Below are positions 58,475 to 64,000 of a stretch of DNA of 64,000 bases, piece after piece. Numbering within the stretch: the stretch's first letter is position 1; each line of letters starts with the position of its first letter. Source of the DNA: JADKAV01 sp963704075 (lineage in GTDB: Bacteria > Actinomycetota > Actinomycetes > S36-B12 > UBA10799). The DNA lies in the NCBI GenBank assembly GCA_963704075.1, contig CAVPGV010000004.1:186001-250000 (forward strand). Direction: 5' to 3'. The notes beneath the pieces were generated by a model. It did not search any database and was not told the DNA's origin. It was given only the letters and a program-made list of their open reading frames with translations. Position numbers and translations under genes: made by a program.

Positions 58475-59808
58475 ATGCAGAAGATTCTTGACGCCATCCT
58501 CAACGACGCACCCGCCGAGGACTTCGCGTCGATCGAGATTCCCGAGTCCTACCGGGCGATCACCGTCCACAAGGACGACGTCGACATGTTCCAAGGCCTG
58601 ACCACGCGCGAGAAGGACCCCCGAAAGTCCTTGCACCTCGACGAGGTCCCTGTACCCGAACTCGGTCCTGGCGAAGCACTGGTCGCAGTCATGGCGTCGT
58701 CGATCAACTACAACACCGTCTGGACCTCGATTTTCGAACCCGTGTCCACATTCGGATTCCTGGAGCGCTACGGCCGCACACACCCGATGGCCAAGCGTCA
58801 TGACCTGCCCTACCACATCATCGGCTCCGACCTTGCTGGCGTGGTCCTGCGGACCGGACCCGGCGTCAACGCGTGGAACCCCGGTGACGAGGTCGTCGCA
58901 CACTGCCTCAGCGTCGAGTTGGAGAACCCGGCCGGTCACAACGACACGATGATGGACCCCGAGCAGCGGATCTGGGGTTTCGAGACCAACTTCGGCGGTC
59001 TGGCCGAGATCGCACTGGTGAAGTCCAACCAGCTCATGCCCAAGCCCGCTCACCTCACGTGGGAAGAGGCTGCGGCCCCCGGCTTGGTCAACTCCACCGC
59101 CTACCGGCAACTGGTCTCCCGCAACGGCGCCGGCATGAAGCAGGGCGACGTCGTTCTTATCTGGGGCGCCTCCGGAGGCCTTGGTTCCTACGCCACGCAG
59201 TACGCGCTGAACGGCGGGGCAATCCCCATCTGTGTGGTCTCCAACCCGGAGAAGGCCGAGATCTGCCGGGCGATGGGCGCCGAGTACATCATCGATCGCA
59301 ACGCAGAGGGCTACCAGTTCTGGAAGGACGAGCACACCCAGAACCCCAAGGAATGGCAGCGTCTGGGCAAGAAGATCCGCGAGCTGACCGGCGGCGAGGA
59401 CGTCGACATCGTCTACGAGCACCCCGGCCGCGAGACCTTCGGCGCCAGTGTCTATGTCGCCAAGAAGGGCGGCACGATCGTCACCTGCGCATCGACCTCG
59501 GGGTACATGCACGAGTACGACAACCGGTACCTGTGGATGAATCTCAAGCGCATCATCGGATCGCACTTCGCGAACTACAAGGAGTCCTACGAGGCCAACC
59601 GCCTCATCGACAAGGGCATGATCCACCCGACGCTGAGCAAGGCATTCCCCCTCGAAGAGACCGGTCAGGCCGCATACGAGGTGCACCGCAACCAGCACCA
59701 GGGCAAGGTCGGCGTGCTGGCCTGGCGCCGGAGGAGGGCCTCGGGGTCAAGGATCCGGAGAAGCGGGCGAAGCTCGAGTCCGAGATCAACCGCTTCCGGA
59801 ACACCTGA
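58475..59808 (+). CDS. ccr: Crotonyl-CoA carboxylase/reductase, with a frameshift near the 3' end
   Basis: About 445 residues when the shift is repaired. It matches CCR closely: MFQGLTTREKDPRKSLHLDEVPVPELGPGEALVAV, SIFEPVSTFGFLERYGR, IWGFETNFGGLAE, the NADPH site IWGASGGLGSYATQYAL and EHPGRETFGASVYVA. It reduces and carboxylates crotonyl-CoA to ethylmalonyl-CoA. After KVGVLA one base is missing near 59721; in the other frame the native end LAPEEGLGVKDPEKRAKLESEINRFRNT follows to the TGA at 59808. Left unrepaired, the enzyme would gain an unrelated tail to 59938. Starts at 58475 (GGGAG site) or 58460 (leaderless behind TAGGTT) are possible. Confidence 0.9.
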
Positions 59809-60198
59809 TGTTCGACCAGACGAGCCAAGGAACTGCTCGACAAACCCAAGCAGTTCGCGACCATCTCCACGATCGAGCCCGACGGCCAGCCCCAGAGCAG
59901 CGTCGTCTGGTACGAGCGTGACGGTGACGACCTGCTGATCTCCACCGTCGAGGGCCGCCGCAAGCACCGGAATCTCGTGCGGGATCCGCGGTGCACGGTC
60001 CTGGTGTACGACATGGACCAGCCGTACTCGTACGTCGAGGTGCGGGGGCATGTGGAGATGACGACCGAAGGGGGCCGGGAACTGATCGACAAGTTCGCGC
60101 GCGCCTACCGGGGCTGGGAACGGTACCCGGCCGACGACGGTACCGACAACGTGCGCGTCGTCGTCCGGGTGAAGCCCGACAAAGTCATCAGGCGCTAG
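59808..60198 (+). pseudogene. PPOX-class F420-dependent oxidoreductase with 5' frameshift
   Basis: The protein AKELLDKPKQFATISTIEPDG, QSSVVWYERDGDDLLISTVEGRRKHRNLVRDPRCTVLVY and the C-terminal GWERYPADDGTDNVRVVVRVKPDKV is a pyridoxamine-oxidase-fold protein of the PPOX/F420 type. The best start is the ATG at 59808, inside the ccr stop (TGATG), but it is one base out of frame with the rest because of an extra base around 59823. Without it no start exists before the GTG at 59977. Either a broken gene or a sequencing error; repair gives about 130 residues. The stop overlaps that of the convergent gene. Confidence 0.65.
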
Positions 60199-60619
60199 CC
60201 GGGAGGGCGGAGCCCTTGGGCGAAGAAGGCGGCGGCGCGCGAGTTCCAGAGCAGATAGAGGATCAGAAGCGCGAAGACCGTCATCACGAGAGCGACCAGA
60301 AGAACGCACTGCCCCACAAGACGACCATCGCGATCACGCCGAACACGAACCGGAACATCATCAGCAGGCTGATCAGCAGTCGGGCGAACCTGCTTCCGTG
60401 GCCAAGTGCGGAGGCGAACAACGCCATGACCACACCGAGCGCGAGCCCCACCCAGGCTTCGATCCTGGCAGTGCCAGGGTCGACCCCCGCGTCGGTCAAT
60501 GTCTGATCGCTGGTGAACAGCAGGATCCCGGAGGCGATGATCGTGAGGATGGCGACGATCCACGTCAGCACGACGACGAAGGTGACACTGGCGGGGCGAC
60601 TGACTGACTGGGTGCTCAT
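60195..60619 (-). CDS. Small membrane protein, probable frameshift near the end
   Basis: From ATG 60619 the protein has an early helix (FVVVLTWIVAILTIIASGILLF), a second (EAWVGLALGVVMALFASAL) and a third (LLISLLMMFRFVFGVIAMVVLWG); uninterrupted it stops at 60284. A natural fourth helix, LVALVMTVFALLILYLLWNSRAAAFF, continues in another frame to 60195. One base is out around 60295. The repaired length is about 141 residues with four spans. It is convergent with the PPOX gene. Function unknown. Confidence 0.65.
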
Positions 60620-60822
60620 TGCGGAATGCTAGCGCGAAACTGCTCCGGAAACTCGCTCCCTGGAGCGCGTGGCAGCCCCGATCTCGGTCTGGCTCACGAA
60701 CCGCCGACCGCCGACCGACCGCCAGCGCAGACCCGTTAGGGAAGCACTGATTAATCCCGCTTTGGATGTGCGTGAGGAGGGCGAAACAGTGCACCTGCAG
60801 CGGACCCAACCGGCATCGACTC

Positions 60823-60879
60823 GCGAAATAGCCCGTTAGTTGCCGAATGACCCGTAGTTTGCGGGCTATTTCGCAACTA
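60823..60879. repeat. Dispersed intergenic hairpin R3, copy B, with an outer 13-bp stem
   Basis: The 43-base unit 60837-60879 (TAGTTGC to GCAACTA) matches copy A at 26400. In addition, GCGAAATAGCCCG at 60823 and CGGGCTATTTCGC at 60862 form a perfect 13-base stem that competes with the TAGTTGC/GCAACTA stem, so two mutually exclusive folds are possible. It sits 9 bases before the ABC-F stop and may act as that gene's terminator. The rest of the 269-base gap shows nothing I can support. Confidence 0.6.
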
Positions 60880-60888
60880 CTAGGCGTT

Positions 60889-62670
60889 TCAGAGATCGCG
60901 GTTCCCGCCCCCGGGCCGTAAACCAGCGTTTCCCTCGACGTCCTCCGCGGCCAGCAACCAGCGCTCCTCCACGTCGGCAAGCACCTGTTGGGCCTCGCTC
61001 AAGTGAACTCCGAGTTCCATCAACCGGTCCCCGTCCGTGGCCGCTTCGGCCATCTGGGCATGCAGATCCTCGATCCGGGCGTTGGCCTTTGACAGTTCGC
61101 GCTCTATCCTGGCCAGTTCCTTGCGAGCCGCGCGACTGTCACCACCGCCGGCTTTGGGAGGGGGCAACTGTTCGGCCTGACTGTCCGCGAGGTACTGGTC
61201 AACACCCCCAGGCAGGTGCTGCAGCGTGCCACCGGTCATCGCCCAGACGTCATCGCACACCCGCTCGAGGAAGTACCGGTCGTGAGACACGACAATGAGC
61301 GTTCCGGGCCAGGAATCGAGGACGTCCTCCAATACGGTCAGCGTCTCGGTGTCCAGATCGTTGGTCGGCTCATCCAGCATGAGCACGTTCGCGCCGGATA
61401 GGAATGTGCGCAGCAGGTGCAGCCTGCGCAGTTCGCCACCGGAGAGATCCCCCAGACGCTTCCACGGGGCGTCCCCGGTGAATCCGAACTCTTCGAGTAG
61501 TTGCGACGGTGTCAGGTCGTCACCGCCGGCGACCTCGACGTGGTTGCCCACCTCCTGCAGCCAGGGCAGGACCCGTGCCTCGGCGTCGATCGACGGCAGC
61601 TTCTGATCCACCACCGCGGGCTTCACCGTCTTGCCCCGCTTGATCCGCCCGGCCTCCGGCGGGAGTTGGCCGACCAGCGCCCGCAGAAGGGTCGTCTTGC
61701 CCGCGCCGTTCGGGCCGAGTAGGCCGACGCGGTCGCCCGGTCCGATCCCCCACGTCACATCGCGCAACACCGGGGGGACACCGGGCGCCGGGCTCACTGT
61801 GAGATCAGTGAGGTCGATGACTTGTTTGCCCAGCCGGTTCATACTCACCCGCTGCAGGGCCAGCCGGTCGCGCGGGGGCGGCTCGTCTGCGATGAGCGCC
61901 AGCGCCGCGTCCTGGCGGAACTTCGGCTTCGACGTTCTGGCGGGAGGACCTCGGCGCAGCCAGGCGAGTTCCTTGCGCAGGAGGTTCTGCCGGCGCGCTT
62001 CGACGGCCTGTTCCTGCTGCTCCCGCTCGGCCCGTGCCAGCACATAGGCGGCGTATCCGCCCTCGTAGCGCTCGACCCGACCCCGGCCGACTTCCCAGGT
62101 GCGAGTGGTCACCTCATCGAGGAACCACCGGTCGTGGGTGACGACGACCACGGCCCGACGACCCTTCGGCCAAGCCTGCAGGTGGGCGGCCAACCACCCG
62201 ATGGCCTCGATGTCGAGGTGGTTGGTGGGTTCGTCCAGCAGCAGCACGTCCGGCTGAGCCACCAGGGCCGACGCAAGGGCGACGCGACGCATCTGGCCAC
62301 CGCTGAGCCGATCCGTGGTGCGTTCGAGCAATGCCGGGTCCAGCAATCCTTCCAGGACGGCACGCGTGGCCGGGTCGGATGCCCACGCGTGGACCGGGCC
62401 GGTACCCACGACGACCTCGCGCACCGTTCCGGGCGGCAACGTGTCGTGCTGGGTCACCAGGCGGATCGATACATCACCGGCAGGGGTGACTCGGCCGGAG
62501 TCCGGGCTCTCCTGGCCGGCCAGCGCACGCAGGAGGGTGGACTTGCCGGCACCGTTGCGCCCCACCACCCCGATGCGGTCGCCGTCGGCGAGCCCCAGGG
62601 AGACGGTTTCGAGGATTGCGCTCGTCCCCTTGATGATCGTCAGATTGTCGGTGACGACGAGGGCTGACAC
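60889..62670 (-). CDS. ABC-F family ATP-binding protein (Uup-like)
   Basis: A 593-residue protein with two ABC cassettes and no membrane segment. First: GRNGAGKST, LSGGQMRRVALASAL, LLLDEPTNHLD and VVTHDRWFLDEV; second: GPNGAGKTT, LSGGELRRLHLLRTF, LMLDEPTNDLD and VVSHDRYFLERV. The linker (EREQQEQAVEARRQNLLRKELAWLRRG) is the charged helical P-site-type arm. A C-terminal coiled coil (KELARIERELSKANARIEDLHAQM) is the Uup form. GTG at 62670 is the start. These proteins act on ribosomes or replication intermediates. Downstream of the alpha/beta hydrolase by 25 bases on the same strand. Confidence 0.92.
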   Translation of the reverse strand: MSALVVTDNLTIIKGTSAILETVSLGLADGDRIGVVGRNGAGKSTLLRALAGQESPDSGRVTPAGDVSIRLVTQHDTLPPGTVREVVVGTGPVHAWASDPATRAVLEGLLDPALLERTTDRLSGGQMRRVALASALVAQPDVLLLDEPTNHLDIEAIGWLAAHLQAWPKGRRAVVVVTHDRWFLDEVTTRTWEVGRGRVERYEGGYAAYVLARAEREQQEQAVEARRQNLLRKELAWLRRGPPARTSKPKFRQDAALALIADEPPPRDRLALQRVSMNRLGKQVIDLTDLTVSPAPGVPPVLRDVTWGIGPGDRVGLLGPNGAGKTTLLRALVGQLPPEAGRIKRGKTVKPAVVDQKLPSIDAEARVLPWLQEVGNHVEVAGGDDLTPSQLLEEFGFTGDAPWKRLGDLSGGELRRLHLLRTFLSGANVLMLDEPTNDLDTETLTVLEDVLDSWPGTLIVVSHDRYFLERVCDDVWAMTGGTLQHLPGGVDQYLADSQAEQLPPPKAGGGDSRAARKELARIERELSKANARIEDLHAQMAEAATDGDRLMELGVHLSEAQQVLADVEERWLLAAEDVEGNAGLRPGGGNRDL

Positions 62671-62695
62671 AACCCTCAGCCTAGGACGGAGTGCA

Positions 62696-63427
62696 TCAGG
62701 CCCAGTCGGTGAGCACCTCGAGCAGAATGTCGTTGACCGCGCCGGGGTCCTCCACCGCACTCAGATGCCCGGCCTGGGGGACCTGCCGGGCGACCGCCTG
62801 CGGCATCATCTCCAGCATCATCCGCTGATCGGCGGCCGGTGAGATCACATCCTCGTCACCCCACAGGACCACGGCTGGGCCCTCGTAGGTGCGCAGGGTG
62901 GATGTCGAGTCGGGGCGATCGGCCATGGCTCGCTGTGCGGAGGCGACCGCTTCCGGGGGCGCCTGTTCGATCCACCCGCGAACCGTCTGCACGATCTCGG
63001 GACGTTGGGCGATCGTCGTAGCCCCCAGCAGGTTGGGCACCATGGCGTCGGCCAGATCGCGGGTGTGACCGGCCGCCAACACCTCATCGGCGACGCGCAA
63101 TCGCTGTTCCCTGGCGGCAGCGGTGTCCGCGCCGGCTTTCGTGTCCATGAAGATCGCGCCGGTGACAGTGTCGGGGGCCTGACGCAGGATCTCCATCAGG
63201 AGGTAGCCGCCCATGGACAATCCGGCGAAAACCGCGGGCCTGCTCACATGCGAGAGAACCTGTTCGGCCATAAGTGACAGCGACGGATCTTGCGGGATGC
63301 GTGACTCCCCGAATCCCGCGAGGTCCGGCGCGGTGACCTTGAACCCGGCCTTGGTCAAGTACTCGACCTGGGCATCCCAGAGGTGCCGATTGACCGGAAA
63401 TGCGTGCAGAAGCACGACCTGGGTCAT
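62696..63427 (-). CDS. Alpha/beta hydrolase
   Basis: A 243-residue compact hydrolase: LLHAFPVNRHLWDAQ at the start, nucleophile elbow AGLSMGGYLLME, acid WGDEDVISPAADQ and the His of QAGHLSAVEDP. The size and the lack of signal suggest a cytoplasmic esterase or dienelactone-type enzyme; substrate unknown. Its ATG shares bases with the TGA of the upstream small membrane protein (ATGA), so the two are coupled, and the ABC-F gene follows 25 bases later. The three may form one operon. Confidence 0.87.
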   Translation of the reverse strand: MTQVVLLHAFPVNRHLWDAQVEYLTKAGFKVTAPDLAGFGESRIPQDPSLSLMAEQVLSHVSRPAVFAGLSMGGYLLMEILRQAPDTVTGAIFMDTKAGADTAAAREQRLRVADEVLAAGHTRDLADAMVPNLLGATTIAQRPEIVQTVRGWIEQAPPEAVASAQRAMADRPDSTSTLRTYEGPAVVLWGDEDVISPAADQRMMLEMMPQAVARQVPQAGHLSAVEDPGAVNDILLEVLTDWA

Positions 63428-63809
63428 TCGTTCTCACCTTCGATGGCGTCGGCCGCGTCAGTGAGATCGGCCACGTCGGAGTCCCCTGCGTCGCGGGCGC
63501 CATCCTGCATCGTGGCTTCGACACCTGCTCCTCGGGCTGCTCAAGCACCTCCGGTTGAGCGGCCGCCTTGCCCATGCGCGATCGACGGATCACCACGGCC
63601 ACCACGATCCCGATGCCGACCAGCGCCACGCCCAAAGCCGCCTTGGGCAGCGTCCGCTTGGCGGTCTCGATACTGAGCTCCGCGCGCTCCAGCGTCTCGT
63701 CGGCCCGCATCAGAACCGCGTCGGCGTTGACGATGGCGGTGTCGGTGTCTGCCAGTGCCTCTTCGAGTGTGTCGATGCCTTTGCGCATCTTCTTGATTCG
63801 CTTACCCAT
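63424..63809 (-). CDS. Small membrane protein with coiled coil, frameshifted near the C-terminus
   Basis: From ATG 63809: MGKRIKKMRKGIDTLEEALADTD, then a helical LMRADETLERAELSIETAKRTL, then a membrane span (AALGVALVGIGIVVAVVI) with a basic stop (RRSRMGK). After LEQPEEQ the frame would run past its natural end; one base is missing near 63525, and the corrected tail VEATMQDGARDAGDSDVADLTDAADAIEGENE ends at the TGA (63424) overlapping the hydrolase ATG. Corrected length about 128 residues. Acidic tail, coiled coil and one span; function unknown. Confidence 0.65.
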
Positions 63810-63873
63810 ACCCCCAGCCTGTCCAATGGCCCGCCTGGCCGGCAACTCGGGGTGGTCGAACCGGCCCGGGGCC

Positions 63874-64000
63874 TTACGGCATGATCGTCAGGCCACCGTC
63901 CAGGACCAGCTCCTGGCCGGTCATGAACGACGACGCGTCGGAGGCCAGGAAGACGGCCCCGGCGGCGATTTCGGCGGGCTGACCCCAGCGCTGCATGGGC
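63874..64000 (-). CDS. Short-chain dehydrogenase/reductase, C-terminal fragment
   Basis: Only the last 41 residues are visible, ending PMQRWGQPAEIAAGAVFLASDASSFMTGQELVLDGGLTIMP. The EIAAGAVFLASDASSFMTGQ and VDGG-type ending are the classical SDR C-terminal signature. The rest, including the nucleotide site, lies beyond the right edge of the window. Confidence 0.8.
   Translation of the reverse strand, partial: PMQRWGQPAEIAAGAVFLASDASSFMTGQELVLDGGLTIMP

Noticed and set aside
59808..59938. Extended C-terminal tail of CCR in the uninterrupted frame
   Set aside because: The tail is Arg/Ser/Pro-rich and unlike CCR; the native ending is in the other frame, so the extension results from a one-base deletion.

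Overview
The window reads as chromosomal DNA of a high-GC actinobacterium (Actinomycetota). Pointers are a DUF222/HNH (13E12-type) gene with a LexA-like box, a DUF3097 gene, an MMPL transporter, a wax-ester/diacylglycerol acyltransferase, a SARP-type regulator, a probable F420-dependent oxidoreductase, an actinobacterial oligoribonuclease, and many genes starting at or close to a TANNNT -10 box. Genus cannot be fixed from this sequence. I see no phage, plasmid, insertion sequence or CRISPR array.

Layout. 0-4 kb: CGNR zinc-finger end, DUF222/HNH gene plus a broken duplicate of its 5' end, and a mesaconyl-CoA-hydratase-like MaoC protein. 4-7.4 kb: molybdopterin oxidoreductase coupled to an alpha/beta hydrolase. 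7.4-14 kb: a secreted hydrolase and two tandem secreted paralogs of unknown function, then an SDR. 14-17.6 kb: a SARP regulator facing a secreted repeat protein, and a frameshifted hydrolase. 17.7-24 kb: saccharopine-dehydrogenase-like protein, universal stress protein, a Fur-peroxiredoxin operon divergent from an OsmC gene, SDR, DUF3097 and a GntR regulator. 24-31.9 kb: PrpE-like acyl-CoA synthetase, a coupled metallophosphoesterase-lipoprotein-membrane operon, SulP transporter and methyltransferase. 32-38 kb: amino-acid ABC transporter with a broken binding protein, LhgO-like oxidase, F420-NADP-reductase-like protein and enoyl-CoA hydratase. 38-49 kb: MMPL transporter plus heptad-repeat partner, orn, a small DPxEP-repeat protein, aldo/keto reductase, tRNA-His, and a coupled trmB-pxpA-pxpB-pxpC run. 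49-55.5 kb: hydrolase, WS/DGAT, GAP-family and Usp genes, and an FN3 secreted protein. 55.5-60 kb: meaB-thiolase, mce and ccr. 60-64 kb: ABC-F protein, hydrolase, small membrane proteins and an SDR end.

Metabolic theme: thiolase, crotonyl-CoA carboxylase/reductase, methylmalonyl-CoA epimerase, MeaB, a mesaconyl-CoA-hydratase-like MaoC and PrpE fit ethylmalonyl-CoA / propionyl-CoA metabolism (inferred from families).

The least explained content is between genes: three separate families of dispersed, hairpin-forming intergenic repeats (R1 at 3.9 and 58.2 kb; R2 at 14.2, 32.1 and 44.2 kb; R3 at 26.4 and 60.8 kb), three 11-bp-spaced heptamers beside the SARP gene, a Fur/PerR-type palindrome, and two leader micro-ORFs whose stops overlap the start of a downstream gene. 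Several genes, mostly at 59.7-63.5 kb, carry single-base frameshifts that may be sequencing errors or real decay.
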